64,000 nucleotides of DNA. It comes from JAAYZB01 sp035379945 (GTDB taxonomy: Bacteria; Bacillota_I; Bacilli_A; Izemoplasmatales; Hujiaoplasmataceae). Each line of letters opens with the position of its first letter. The stretch's first letter is position 1. Below, one piece after another: positions 25,101 through 34,075 of the stretch. The position numbers and the translations under genes are program-made. The stretch lies in assembly GCA_035379945.1 (NCBI GenBank), contig DAOSWG010000005.1, forward strand, positions 11,326 to 75,325, read 5' to 3'. Under the pieces are notes generated by a model. It was not told the origin of the DNA. It did not search any database and worked only from the letters and a program-made list of their open reading frames with translations.

Positions 25101-25618
25101 ACATGCGGATCCTTGAAGAAGAAATAAATGCCAAGCAAGGAAAACCGGAAATCAAGGAAACCAAACCAGGAATCAAAGCGACGGTGTCAAGATATATTGA
25201 CGAAGAATATATCAATGATGATTTCGTTAAAATCGAAATGTATAAAAAAATCAATTCGATAAAAAACAAAAAGGATATTGCTGATTTGCTTGCCGAATTC
25301 AAGGACCGATTTGGCGAATATATTCCCGAACTGGAAATATACCTTTACGAGAAGTTGTTTGAAAAACTTTCGAAGATGATCGACGGAGAAAAACTAATAG
25401 AAAGCAAAACAAACGTGACGCTGGTCATTTCTGAAGACGGCACCAAGAAAATGTCAGGCGAAGCATTGTTTACGACCGGTTTGGAAATATCCAACTACAT
25501 TCGGTTCGCATACCGGCACAACAAGATAAGCATAATTGTAGATACGGTGGGACTTGAAAAACACTGGTTATACACCATGGTGGATTTTCTGGAAAAGATC
25601 GTTTCGGAAAACAAATAA
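22145..25618 (+). CDS. mfd: Transcription-repair coupling factor Mfd
   Basis: Large translocase that displaces RNA polymerase stalled at DNA lesions and recruits UvrA. It is 1157 aa, the usual size. The N-terminal third is the UvrB-like module; the RNA polymerase-interaction domain is around 475-560 (LKPGDYVVHYDYGIGRFLDIKTM). The RecG-like motor has GDVGFGKTEIALRAAFRAV, DEEQRFGVQHKEKIKEF, LSATPIPRTLQMA and GRVGRSDR. The C-terminal domain ends after NYIRFAYRHNKISIIVDT. Two ATG codons are adjacent at 22145 and 22148, with TGAGGT upstream. It lies on the pth side of the origin, as in many Firmicutes. Confidence 0.97.
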   Translation: MMEKILDFLETKKEFKEFSEAIKQQGKAIQISNTTEEGGMFLVLSAHKQAGGPIVVVTPNLYHAQIVYDKLSAALDPEEVLFFPQDEFITSEMLVSSWEFRIERINTIKRLIENNNAIVVTHLPGLIKPQLEPEAWKNAMFSLCIKQEISIDKLSSKLIMSGYSHEYTVEKMGDFSVRGGIVDVFPLGEKTPVRLDFFGDEIDTMKRFDIESQRSQESCEKIDVMPMTELFFDDKGLKTIKNEVKTIIRDKKLSSEAIEKIDADLESLERREDLERLSRYQKFLFGQQNTILDFIPKSTVFFFDFHRFNGQYDDLKQDLLDWIENAGDYAKMGFDFFVPLENIKIEKPIYVDYLREETRLQNIKKISIAANEPLKFEGNINLVLNELRSLAGQRTLVIALESYKSRTEMCELLSDNKLDYVLTGDTERLKENSINIIVSDRCFDFASEAFGLTVITEKSINKKQTSKRKGKYLSAFDSSKRLASVNDLKPGDYVVHYDYGIGRFLDIKTMELGNTRNDYIHIEYRDGDKLYIPLESFSDLQKYAGSEGFVPRLSKLGGSDWNKAKQRVRSKAGDIAERLIRLYSQREKAKGYSFRPNAELESELEIDFPYEETRDQNKAIKEVFSDMESPRPMDRLLCGDVGFGKTEIALRAAFRAVLNNKQVAYLAPTTVLSKQHFQTFTSRLEKYGVNIVLLNRFVTGKAQKQILTGLENGSIDIVIGTHRVLGKDVAFKDLGLLIVDEEQRFGVQHKEKIKEFKVNVDVLSLSATPIPRTLQMAIMGVKSMSLLESAPENRYPIQTYVIERNDAVIKDAIERELAREGQVYYLYNRVDDIENIAIKIQKLVPEARVCIAHGQMHKLELEAVIDDFIDRKTDVLVATTIIETGIDIPNVNTLIIHDADKLGLAQLYQIRGRVGRSDRIAYAYLMFKKDRVLTEDAEKRLKVIKEFTELGSGFKIAVRDLSIRGAGDVLGSEQSGFIDSVGVDMYMRILEEEINAKQGKPEIKETKPGIKATVSRYIDEEYINDDFVKIEMYKKINSIKNKKDIADLLAEFKDRFGEYIPELEIYLYEKLFEKLSKMIDGEKLIESKTNVTLVISEDGTKKMSGEALFTTGLEISNYIRFAYRHNKISIIVDTVGLEKHWLYTMVDFLEKIVSENK

Positions 25619-25619
25619 G

Positions 25620-25648
25620 AGCGCGTGAAAACACGCGCTTTTTCTTTT
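25620..25648 (+). terminator. Terminator after mfd
   Basis: AGCGCGTG pairs with CACGCGCT around an AAAA loop, followed by TTTTCTTTT, right after the mfd stop. Confidence 0.93.
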
Positions 25649-25699
25649 GACTATAAAGTAAAAAGGCATCGTCGACCGTTTGACGATAAAAAAATTAAG

Positions 25700-25728
25700 T
25701 TGTAAATTATATAATAATATTATATAAT
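25700..25728 (+). promoter_or_regulatory. Promoter for rlbA-recF-gyrB-gyrA
   Basis: TTGTAA at 25700-25705 and TATAAT at 25723-25728 with a 17-base spacer, inside an AT-only repeat-like stretch that reaches 25740. About 50 bases before the rlbA start. Confidence 0.65.
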
Positions 25729-25776
25729 ATTATATATAAAAGTAGTTTTGATTTGGCTCCGCAAAGAGGTGGATCG

Positions 25777-25995
25777 ATGAAAACGATCAATATCAAAACC
25801 CCCTTCATCACCTTGGGACAACTAATCAAGTATTCCGGATTGGTCCAAAGCGGAGGAGACGCAAAAATCTTTCTAGAAGAAAACAAAATAACTCACAACG
25901 GAGCATTGGAAAACCGTCGCGGGAAAAAAATTTATCCCGGAGATCTGGTTGAAATTGAAAATAAAATCATCCTGAAGGTTGTCAACAAAGAATGA
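25777..25995 (+). CDS. S4-domain RNA-binding protein RlbA (YaaA)
   Basis: A 72 aa protein made of one S4 RNA-binding domain: FITLGQLIKYSGLVQSGGDAK, then FLEENKITHNGALENRRGKKIYPGDLVEI. It is the small gene usually found before recF in Firmicutes. AGAGGTGG precedes the ATG at 25777; an in-frame TTG further upstream is less likely. It overlaps recF by four bases. Role in translation or ribosome assembly is inferred from family. Confidence 0.9.
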   Translation: MKTINIKTPFITLGQLIKYSGLVQSGGDAKIFLEENKITHNGALENRRGKKIYPGDLVEIENKIILKVVNKE

Positions 25996-27080
25996 AAATA
26001 GACAAAGTTACCCTAACCAATTTTAGGAACTATCACAAACAGACCCTGGAACTTGGTTCGGGTATTCATTTTATTATCGGGGCAAACGGGGAAGGTAAAA
26101 CCAACTTTCTCGAAGCTTTGTATGTGCTTGCTTTGGCAAAATCATATAAGGCCGAAGACAGCGATCTGATTCGATTCAGTGCGGATTTTGCCAGAATACA
26201 GGCGACGATCGAAAAAGACGGACGCAAATTCGAATTGACAATGATCATCACAGAAATAGGAAAAAAAGCCATGCGCGACAGCCAGGAGATAAAACGGCTC
26301 AGCGATTACATCGGCAATCTGAATATCGTTTCCTTTTTGCCTGAAGACATCGTTTTGATTAAAGGAGCGCCAAGGGACAGAAGGTATTATGTCGATGTGT
26401 TTCTCGGGCAAATCGACAAAGATTATCTGAATGAACTGACGATATATAAACATATTCTCAAACAAAGAAATGAATTGCTGAAGAAATTGGAATATGTTGA
26501 AAAACCCGATTACACATTATTGGATGTCATAACGGAACAGTTGGCGTCTTCGGCGGAAAAGATTAGTCAAAGAAGAGTGCGGTTTCAAGAAGAAATCAAC
26601 GGCTTGATCGATGGAATGTACAAAAGACTTTCCGACAAAGACGAAAAATTTTCTCTTGTCTATCAACAGACTTTGCCACAAAAGGAAGCCTATGGATTTC
26701 TCAAGGAAAAATACCGTCAGGACATCATGCAGGGCGCGACGGGATATGGTCCGCACCGCGACGACTACGTTTTCATGCTTGATGAATTTGCCGCCGGGAG
26801 CCGGGCTTCGCAGGGAGAACAGCGAATGATGGTGTTGTCCCTGAATATGGGTTTGGCAGAGCTTGTAAAAGAGACAAGGCACGAAACCCCGGTGTTCTTG
26901 TTAGATGATGTTTTTTCCGAACTGGATGAAACCAGACAAAACCGGCTCTTGGAATATGTGGCGACTTCGGGGATACAAACAATAGTGACCACCACGGGGC
27001 TTGGTGGAGTCAAGGATTTTATTTTGAAACAGGCACATGTTTTTCATGTCAACAAAGGATATATCAAGGAGGAGTACTGA
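25992..27080 (+). CDS. recF: DNA replication and repair protein RecF
   Basis: ATPase of the SMC-like family that helps load RecA at gaps. It is 362 aa. Motifs: VTLTNFRNYHKQTLEL, Walker A IIGANGEGKTNFLEALYVLA, signature region ASQGEQRMMVLSLNMGLAEL, Walker B PVFLLDDVFSELDETRQN. It overlaps rlbA by four bases and ends one base before the gyrB start codon, so rlbA-recF-gyrB-gyrA behave as one unit. Confidence 0.96.
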   Translation: MKIDKVTLTNFRNYHKQTLELGSGIHFIIGANGEGKTNFLEALYVLALAKSYKAEDSDLIRFSADFARIQATIEKDGRKFELTMIITEIGKKAMRDSQEIKRLSDYIGNLNIVSFLPEDIVLIKGAPRDRRYYVDVFLGQIDKDYLNELTIYKHILKQRNELLKKLEYVEKPDYTLLDVITEQLASSAEKISQRRVRFQEEINGLIDGMYKRLSDKDEKFSLVYQQTLPQKEAYGFLKEKYRQDIMQGATGYGPHRDDYVFMLDEFAAGSRASQGEQRMMVLSLNMGLAELVKETRHETPVFLLDDVFSELDETRQNRLLEYVATSGIQTIVTTTGLGGVKDFILKQAHVFHVNKGYIKEEY

Positions 27081-27081
27081 A

Positions 27082-28995
27082 ATGGCTGATCACAACAACG
27101 CAAAATACGATGCCAGCAATATCCAGATTCTAGAGGGTCTGGAGGCTGTAAAGAAAAGACCGGGGATGTATATAGGTACCACCGGACCGCGCGGACTGCA
27201 CCACCTGGTGTGGGAAATCGTCGACAATTCCGTCGATGAAGCTTTGGCCGGTTATGCCGATCGCATCATCGTCGATATTCTTCCGGGTAACATTGTCCGG
27301 GTCGAGGACAACGGACGCGGCATTCCGGTTGATATTCATCCGAAAACCAAACGGCCAAGCGTAGAAACTGTTTATACGGTTTTACATGCCGGAGGAAAAT
27401 TCGACCATAACTCGTACAAGGTGTCGGGCGGACTGCACGGGGTTGGAGCATCGGTAGTAAATGCTTTGAGTGAATATATGGATATCGAAATACACAAAGA
27501 CGGCAAAATATACACCATCTCTTTTGACCACGGATTTTTGAAGAAAGAATTGGAATGCATTGGTGATACAGATAAATCAGGAACGATTGTCACGTTTTTG
27601 GCCGACCCTAAAGTGTTTGTGGAATGTCAGGAATATGATTTTGAAACTTTGAGATCGCGAATCCAGCAACTGGCTTTTTTAAATAAGGGAATCCAGTTTG
27701 ACATAAACGATTTACGCAATCCCCAAAGCACAGTAAGAAAAGAATACAAATACGAGGGCGGCGTTAGGGAATATGTCGAATTTTTGAATTTGGGTAAAGC
27801 GGTTCTTAACCCTCAAGTTGCTTATTTCGAAGGCGAACAAGAGGGCATAACGGTGGAAATCGCTATGCAATATAACGATGGTTATGCCGCGAATATATAT
27901 CCTTTCACAAACAACATTAACAATGCCGAAGGCGGAACGCACGAAGAAGGATTCAAAATGACCTTGACGCGTATTCTAAATGCTTACGGCAAAAGCGCTA
28001 ACGTTTTCCGTAAAGACGAATCGTTGGCCGGAGAAGATACTAGGGAAGGGCTTGTGGCCATTGTTTCCGTCAAGCATCCGGATCCTCAATTCGAAGGACA
28101 AACAAAATCAAAACTTGGATCGAGCGACGCCAGAAGAGTAGTCGCGAATATCATGTCGGAAGGGTTGGACAGATACCTTCTGGAAAACCCCGCTGCCGCC
28201 AAAAACATTCTTGAAAAAGCCTTGATGGCCCAGAGGGCGAGAATCGCCGCCAAGAAAGCAAGGGAAGCAACCAGGCGGAAATCCCCGCTGGATTCCCTGG
28301 GATTTGCTTCCAAATTAGCTGACTGCCGGACCAAAGATGCGGCCAAATCGGAAATTTATCTGGTTGAAGGAGATTCCGCCGGCGGATCTGCAAAACAAGG
28401 TCGTGACGCGGAGTTCCAAGCCATTCTTCCTTTGCGTGGAAAAGTGCTGAATGTAGAAAAGGCGAGACTGGATCGTGCGCTTCAAAACAAAGAGATTGTA
28501 TCGATGATCCAGGCGTTTGGAACGGGAATCGGTGAAGAATTCCAAATTGATCAGGCGCGCTACCACAAGATTATCATCATGACCGATGCCGATGTTGACG
28601 GAGCTCACATCCGCACGTTGCTTTTGACTTTCTTCTTTCGTTATATGAGGCCGCTGATCGAAAAAGGTTATATTTATATTGCGCAGCCGCCGCTATTCAA
28701 AATTCAACTTGGCAAGTCTATACAATACGCATATGAAGAAAAAGAACTCGAAAGGATTCTTGCCGGATTGACCGGAAAACCGGTCTTGCAAAGGTACAAA
28801 GGTCTCGGAGAAATGAATCCGGAGCAGCTTTGGGAAACCACTATGGATCCCGAAGCCAGAACACTCTTGCAAGTTACGCTGGAAGACGCCATCGAGGCCG
28901 ACAGGATCTTTTCCATGCTGATGGGCGACGATGTCCCCAGTCGCAGGGAGTTTATCCAGGAAAATGCGGAATATGTCCGTAACCTGGATATTTAG
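27082..28995 (+). CDS. gyrB: DNA gyrase subunit B
   Basis: ATPase subunit that powers negative supercoiling. It is 637 aa. The GHKL domain shows NIQILEGLEAVKKRPGMYIG, EIVDNSVDEALAGY, VEDNGRGIPVDIHPK and the glycine-rich HNSYKVSGGLHGVGASVVNALS. The TOPRIM domain has VEGDSAGGSAKQGRD, FQAILPLRGKVLNVEKA and the metal-binding DADVDGAHIRTLL; the C-terminus is RYKGLGEMNPEQLWETTMDP. AAGGAGGAG selects the ATG at 27082. Confidence 0.97.
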   Translation: MADHNNAKYDASNIQILEGLEAVKKRPGMYIGTTGPRGLHHLVWEIVDNSVDEALAGYADRIIVDILPGNIVRVEDNGRGIPVDIHPKTKRPSVETVYTVLHAGGKFDHNSYKVSGGLHGVGASVVNALSEYMDIEIHKDGKIYTISFDHGFLKKELECIGDTDKSGTIVTFLADPKVFVECQEYDFETLRSRIQQLAFLNKGIQFDINDLRNPQSTVRKEYKYEGGVREYVEFLNLGKAVLNPQVAYFEGEQEGITVEIAMQYNDGYAANIYPFTNNINNAEGGTHEEGFKMTLTRILNAYGKSANVFRKDESLAGEDTREGLVAIVSVKHPDPQFEGQTKSKLGSSDARRVVANIMSEGLDRYLLENPAAAKNILEKALMAQRARIAAKKAREATRRKSPLDSLGFASKLADCRTKDAAKSEIYLVEGDSAGGSAKQGRDAEFQAILPLRGKVLNVEKARLDRALQNKEIVSMIQAFGTGIGEEFQIDQARYHKIIIMTDADVDGAHIRTLLLTFFFRYMRPLIEKGYIYIAQPPLFKIQLGKSIQYAYEEKELERILAGLTGKPVLQRYKGLGEMNPEQLWETTMDPEARTLLQVTLEDAIEADRIFSMLMGDDVPSRREFIQENAEYVRNLDI

Positions 28996-29004
28996 GGGGA
29001 CATC

Positions 29005-31668
29005 ATGGAAAATCAAGAATACGAAAACACAAATATAAAAGATAAAATTCAGGAAGTAAATATTTCGGGAGAGATGAAAACTTCTTTCTTGAGTTATGCT
29101 ATGAGCGTCATCGTTGCTCGCGCGCTACCTGATGTCAGAGACGGATTGAAACCAGTTCACAGACGAATTCTTTACGGAATGGACGAACTTGGCGTGTATC
29201 CAGATAAACAATATAAGAAATCCGCCAGAATAGTCGGAGACGTCATGGGTAAATATCACCCTCACGGAGATTCGGCGATCTATGATTCAATGGTTAGGAT
29301 GGCTCAGGATTTCAGTTATCGTTATCCATTGGTTAACGGACACGGGAACTTCGGATCGGTTGACGGAGACGGCGCTGCCGCCATGCGTTACACCGAAGCG
29401 AAAATGGAAAAAATCACCGTCGAAATGCTTAAGGATCTCCGCAAGGATACGGTTGATTTTGTCGATAATTACGATGGTAGCGAACAGGAGCCTAAAGTAT
29501 TACCGGCCAGATTTCCCAACCTGTTGGTAAACGGAGCGAATGGTATCGCCGTCGGAATGTCCACCGTTATCCCGCCGCATAATCTTACGGAGGTAATTGA
29601 AGGATATATCGCTTATATACGCAATCAGGATATCGAAGACGAAGAACTGATGGAGTATATCAAAGGGCCGGATTTTCCGACCGGCGGAATAATTTTGGGA
29701 ATGTCAGGAATCAGAGAAGCTTATTTGACCGGACACGGAACAATCAGGGTCAAAGCCAAAGCCGAAATCAAAGACATGGCTTCCGGCAAAAAACAGATCA
29801 TCATCAAAGAAATACCGTATCAGGTAAATAAATCAAATCTGATAGACAAAATAGCGGAACTCGCCAAGGACAAGAGAATCGAAGGTATCACTGATCTCCG
29901 TGACGAATCCAATCGCAACGGTATGCGTATCGTGTTGGAATTGAGAAAAGACGCCAATCCGGAAGTCATTCTCAATAATCTCTATAAGAACTCGCAATTA
30001 CAGGCATCATACGGCGTGAACATGCTTGCGCTTGTGGATGACAAACCGATGATTCTTTCGCTCAAGGAAATAATAAAATATTATTTCGAACACCAGACTA
30101 CAGTTTTGATCAGAAGAACAAAATTCGATTTGGACAAAGCCATTCAAAGAGATCATCTGCTCAAAGGGTTCATCATCGCTCTCGATAATATCGATGAAGT
30201 CATCAAAATAATCCGTGAATCATATGATGATACCGAACAAAAACTGATTGAGCGCTATGGTTTCAGCGATGTTCAGACAAAAGCCATTTTGGCGATGCAA
30301 CTGAGAAAACTGTCAGGCATGGAAAGAGACAAGATTCATGCCGAATTGGCCGAAATCGAAAAAGCGATCAATTATTACAACCAAATTCTCGTCGACAAGG
30401 AACTGCAACACGAAATATTGGTTTCCGAAGCTGAAGATGTCAAAAATAAGTATGGAGATGCCAGAAGAACGGAAATCGATCTTTCGGGCGATTATGACAT
30501 AGAAGATGAGGATTTGATTCCTATCGAAGACGTAATCGTTGCCGTTACGACCAACGGTTATGTCAAACGGATGAATGTCGCCGTCTACAAATCGCAAAAT
30601 CGCGGAGGCCGAGGCAAAACCGGAATGAAGATAAACGAGGATGATGTTATCGATTCGATCATATCGACTTCGACACATGATTACCTCCTGTTCTTTACAA
30701 ATCTCGGGCGCGTGTATAAAATAAAAGGGTACAGGATACCCAATTACGGACGCAATTCGAAGGGACTCCCGATTGTCAATCTTCTCAACCTTACGGACGG
30801 AGAAGGGTTGGCTGCAGTCATGAGCGTCAAGGACTTCAATGAAGGATACCTGTTTTTCACTACAACAAAAGGCGTTGTAAAACGCACAAAAGTGTCGGCA
30901 TTCCAAAATATCAGGACCAACGGAATCAGGGCCTTGTCTCTTCGGGACGGCGATCAGCTGCACAGCGTAAAATTGACTGACGGAAATCGGGACGTCATTA
31001 TCGGAGCATCCAATGGCAAAGCTATCAGATTCAACGAACAAGACGTGCGTAGCATGGGCCGTGATGCGGCCGGCGTAAAAGGAATTGCTTTGTCTGGCAA
31101 GGAAGAAGTCATCGGAGTGACCACCGTCACCGTCGACAGAAGCGAAATTCTCGCCATTACCGCCAAAGGATATGGAAAAAGAACCGATGTCGACGAATAT
31201 AGACTTCAAGGACGCGGCGGCAAAGGTGTCAAAACGATCAATGTTACCACTAAGAACGGATGTCTCAAGAAACTGATCAGCGTGGTTGGTGACGAGGATC
31301 TGCTTGTCGTGACCGACAAAGGCATGATTATCAGAGTTCCGATTGATCAGATAGCCCAGACAAAAAGATCTACCCAGGGCGTAAAGATCATTAACGTCCT
31401 CGATGGTCACGAAGTGGCGACAATCGCCATCGTCCCCAAAGAAGAGGACGATGACGAAAATATGGAATCCATAGATGACAATTCCGAAATTACAGAAGAA
31501 ACAAACGATAATATCTCGGCAAATCAGGAACAGCAAAAACCAATCAGAGAATTCCATATGGAAGAATACAAGGAACTGAATCACTTCGTCGAAGAAGACG
31601 AAGAAGAGAATGAGGAAGACGACGAGGAAGAATCGGACGTTGACGACATTCTAAAAGACAGTTATTGA
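29005..31668 (+). CDS. gyrA: DNA gyrase subunit A with a long acidic tail
   Basis: Breakage-reunion subunit, 887 aa. The N-terminal domain has SYAMSVIVARALPDVRDGLKPVHRRIL, the resistance-region HPHGDSAIYDSMVRMAQDFS, and the active-site Tyr in AAMRYTEAKM. The C-terminal beta-pinwheel contains the GyrA box QGRGGKG. The last 75 residues (from KEEDDDENMESIDD onward) are mostly Asp/Glu, longer than usual, and may modulate DNA wrapping. GGGGGA precedes the ATG, nine bases after gyrB. Confidence 0.97.
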   Translation: MENQEYENTNIKDKIQEVNISGEMKTSFLSYAMSVIVARALPDVRDGLKPVHRRILYGMDELGVYPDKQYKKSARIVGDVMGKYHPHGDSAIYDSMVRMAQDFSYRYPLVNGHGNFGSVDGDGAAAMRYTEAKMEKITVEMLKDLRKDTVDFVDNYDGSEQEPKVLPARFPNLLVNGANGIAVGMSTVIPPHNLTEVIEGYIAYIRNQDIEDEELMEYIKGPDFPTGGIILGMSGIREAYLTGHGTIRVKAKAEIKDMASGKKQIIIKEIPYQVNKSNLIDKIAELAKDKRIEGITDLRDESNRNGMRIVLELRKDANPEVILNNLYKNSQLQASYGVNMLALVDDKPMILSLKEIIKYYFEHQTTVLIRRTKFDLDKAIQRDHLLKGFIIALDNIDEVIKIIRESYDDTEQKLIERYGFSDVQTKAILAMQLRKLSGMERDKIHAELAEIEKAINYYNQILVDKELQHEILVSEAEDVKNKYGDARRTEIDLSGDYDIEDEDLIPIEDVIVAVTTNGYVKRMNVAVYKSQNRGGRGKTGMKINEDDVIDSIISTSTHDYLLFFTNLGRVYKIKGYRIPNYGRNSKGLPIVNLLNLTDGEGLAAVMSVKDFNEGYLFFTTTKGVVKRTKVSAFQNIRTNGIRALSLRDGDQLHSVKLTDGNRDVIIGASNGKAIRFNEQDVRSMGRDAAGVKGIALSGKEEVIGVTTVTVDRSEILAITAKGYGKRTDVDEYRLQGRGGKGVKTINVTTKNGCLKKLISVVGDEDLLVVTDKGMIIRVPIDQIAQTKRSTQGVKIINVLDGHEVATIAIVPKEEDDDENMESIDDNSEITEETNDNISANQEQQKPIREFHMEEYKELNHFVEEDEEENEEDDEEESDVDDILKDSY

Positions 31669-31689
31669 TATCAAGGAGGAAAGATATCC

Positions 31690-32967
31690 ATGCTGGACAT
31701 CAAACAAATCCGGGCAAACCCGGAATTGATCATCGGGAAATTGAACCGCCGCGGCGGAGACTTTTCCTATCTTTACGACATGTTGGAAACCGACCGTAAA
31801 AGACGGGAAGCCATTTTGGAAGTCGAAGCGCTGAAAGCTAAAAAGAATGAAATATCAAAACAGATCGGCCAGTTCAAGCGCGAAGGGAAATCGGTCGAAT
31901 CGATTCTGAAAAACATGGATGATTTTTCCCATTCGATCGCCGGGTTGGAAGATGCGGTAAGACAATATGATGACGATATCCGCGAAACACTTCTGAAAAC
32001 ACCGAATATGCCGGCAGATGATATTCCAAACGGAAAAGACGACAGTGAAAACGTGGAAATCAAACGCAATCTTGAGCCAACCCAATTCGATTTCGTACCG
32101 AAAAGCCACTATGATCTCGGAGAAGCTCTTGACATCCTTGATTTTCAAAGGGCCGGTAAAATATCCGGAGCTCGCTTCGTCGTATACAAGGGACTTGGAG
32201 CCCGTTTGGAAAGATCGCTTATCCAGTTCATGATGGATCTTCACGCTAATAAACATGGCTACACAGAAATAATGCCGCCCTATCTGGTAAACGAGACATC
32301 AATGTACGGAACCGGACAATTTCCAAAATTCATGGACGAGGCTTTCAAAGTCAATGATGACAGAAATCTTTATCTGAATCCGACCGCCGAAGTTCCGACT
32401 ATCAATCTCCACCGCGACGAAGTGATCGACAAAGATTTGTTGCCGATAAAATATGTTTCTTACACAACCGCTTTCCGTAAGGAAGCCGGATCGGCAGGAA
32501 AAGATACGAAAGGCATCATCAGACAGCATCAGTTCAATAAGGTTGAACTGATCAAATTCACTAAGCCTGAAGAATCGTATAAGGAACAGATGCTGATGCT
32601 AGAAGACGCCGAGGATGTCCTGAAGCTATTGAAGATACCTTATCATGTGGTTGTTCTTTGTGCCGGCGATCTGGGGTTCTCGATGTGCAAGACTTATGAT
32701 ATCGAAGTTTGGCTGCCTTCGGAAAACCGGTATCGGGAAATCAGTTCGGTATCAAACGCCGAGGATTATCAGGCAAGACGCGCCAACATCAAATACCGGC
32801 CGGACACCGACGGCAAACTGGAATACGTTCACACTTTGAATGGATCCGGACTTGCGGTCGGACGCACATTGGTCGCCGTCATGGAAAACTATCAAAAGGC
32901 CGATGGTACGATCGAAGTGCCGGAAGTATTGCGAAAATACATGGGCACGGACATCATAAGCAAATAA
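31690..32967 (+). CDS. serS: Seryl-tRNA synthetase
   Basis: Charges tRNA-Ser. It is 425 aa, class II. An N-terminal coiled-coil arm (about residues 35-105) contacts tRNA. Motif 2 is near TAFRKEAGSAGKDTKGIIRQHQFNKVELIKF; motif 3 is LNGSGLAVGRTLVAVMEN. AAGGAGGAAAGATATCC precedes the ATG. No T-box leader is seen; it follows gyrA by 21 bases. Confidence 0.97.
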   Translation: MLDIKQIRANPELIIGKLNRRGGDFSYLYDMLETDRKRREAILEVEALKAKKNEISKQIGQFKREGKSVESILKNMDDFSHSIAGLEDAVRQYDDDIRETLLKTPNMPADDIPNGKDDSENVEIKRNLEPTQFDFVPKSHYDLGEALDILDFQRAGKISGARFVVYKGLGARLERSLIQFMMDLHANKHGYTEIMPPYLVNETSMYGTGQFPKFMDEAFKVNDDRNLYLNPTAEVPTINLHRDEVIDKDLLPIKYVSYTTAFRKEAGSAGKDTKGIIRQHQFNKVELIKFTKPEESYKEQMLMLEDAEDVLKLLKIPYHVVVLCAGDLGFSMCKTYDIEVWLPSENRYREISSVSNAEDYQARRANIKYRPDTDGKLEYVHTLNGSGLAVGRTLVAVMENYQKADGTIEVPEVLRKYMGTDIISK

Positions 32968-32968
32968 A

Positions 32969-32998
32969 AAAGGGAACTTCGGTTCCCTTTCTTTTTTA
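32969..32998. terminator. Bidirectional terminator with UUCG loop
   Basis: AAAGGGAAC pairs with GTTCCCTTT around a TTCG loop. T-runs on both strands serve serS (plus) and the converging HIT gene (minus). Confidence 0.93.
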
Positions 32999-33409
32999 TC
33001 ACAGATTCTTTTTGATTTCGTCGGCGATTTTCAAAAATTCTTCCGCCGGCAATTTTCCGTAGTTGTTTTCAAATTCCATGCGAACTCCGTCGTTTTCATA
33101 GCGCGGAATAAGATGGACATGAAAATGGAAGACTGATTGCAAAGGTTTGTCGGTGTTGATGAGGATGTTGAGTCCGATCGGGTTGAAAGCTTTTTTGATA
33201 GCCTTGGCAATTTCGGGAATCTTTTTAAAAATTCTGGCAATAATTTCCTCGTCGATTTCATACACGTTTGCAAAGTGTTGTTTGGGAATCAAAAGCGTAT
33301 GCCCTTTGGTTGCTTGAGAGATGTCGAGAATAGCGATGAAACAATCATCCTCGTATACCTTGTAAGACTGAATTTCGCCGTTTGCGATCCGGCAAAAAAT
33401 ACAATCCAT
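32999..33409 (-). CDS. HIT family hydrolase (HinT type)
   Basis: A 136 aa histidine-triad protein. It begins DCIFCRIANGEIQSYKVYEDD with CxxC-type cysteines and has the triad HFHVHLIPRY. HinT relatives hydrolyse adenosine phosphoramidates and acyl-AMP. GGAGGA is 7 bases before the ATG at 33409 and only one base from the in-frame ATG at 33415, so 33409 is preferred. It follows the HAD gene by two bases. Confidence 0.93.
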   Translation of the reverse strand: MDCIFCRIANGEIQSYKVYEDDCFIAILDISQATKGHTLLIPKQHFANVYEIDEEIIARIFKKIPEIAKAIKKAFNPIGLNILINTDKPLQSVFHFHVHLIPRYENDGVRMEFENNYGKLPAEEFLKIADEIKKNL

Positions 33410-33411
33410 TG

Positions 33412-34068
33412 TCATTCCTCCTTATTTATATCGTCAACGATTTTAATCAATTGTCGGAAATCTTTGATCCAGTAATCCGGTGAAGAGAGCTCAAGTTCCT
33501 TTCTTTTGAGCGACCAGTCAACGGCACACGTAGCGATTCCGGCAGCTTTGCCAGAAACGATGTCAGACGGATGATCGCCCACCATTATGCCGAAGTGGCA
33601 TTTAAGTTGTTTCAGAGCATAGAGAACGGGCTCGGGGTGGGGCTTGGCGTGAGTGATTTCATCAAGCGATACGATTTCTTCAAACAGTTTGTCTAATCCG
33701 AAATGTTCAAGGGACGGAAGGGCGGAAACACGGAATTTGGTTGTTACCACGCCGAGCCGGCAATTCTTATTCTTAAGTTCAGTTAGAGTTTCTTTTACCC
33801 CGGGATAAAGCGAAATGCTGTCAAATTCGTTTTCGACATAGTATTTTCGATATGCAAAAATCATATCGGAAATCATTTCCTCCGAGGAAGCATGTTTTTT
33901 GAAAGTGTCGTATAACGGAGGACCGATCATTTCCATAATGTTTTTTCGAGACCATAATCGTTCCGGGAAAAAAGCAGTCATGACATGACGGAAAGAATCA
34001 ATGATGATGTTGTTGGAATCGACCAAAGTCCCATCAAGGTCAAAAAGTACGGCTTCAATCTTGCGCAT
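33412..34068 (-). CDS. HAD-superfamily hydrolase, PpaX/Gph-like
   Basis: A 218 aa phosphatase-like protein. The nucleophile motif is VLFDLDGTLVDSNN; motif II is VVTTKFR; motif III/IV is AKPHPEPVLYALKQL then MVGDHPSDIVSGKAAGIATCAV. The cap is helical (C1 type). The nearest relatives are pyrophosphatase PpaX and phosphoglycolate phosphatase; the true substrate is unknown. The ATG at 34068 follows TATAAT and GGTGAT on the minus strand. Confidence 0.85.
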   Translation of the reverse strand: MRKIEAVLFDLDGTLVDSNNIIIDSFRHVMTAFFPERLWSRKNIMEMIGPPLYDTFKKHASSEEMISDMIFAYRKYYVENEFDSISLYPGVKETLTELKNKNCRLGVVTTKFRVSALPSLEHFGLDKLFEEIVSLDEITHAKPHPEPVLYALKQLKCHFGIMVGDHPSDIVSGKAAGIATCAVDWSLKRKELELSSPDYWIKDFRQLIKIVDDINKEE

Positions 34069-34075
34069 AGTATTT

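Noticed and set aside
25700..25741. AT-only palindromic stretch as a possible second origin or unwinding element
   Set aside because: No DnaA boxes nearby; it fits better as the promoter region of rlbA-recF-gyrB-gyrA.
30313..31584. A 423-codon minus-strand open frame inside gyrA
   Set aside because: Antisense shadow of gyrA's third-position bias; no start signal and no recognisable motif.
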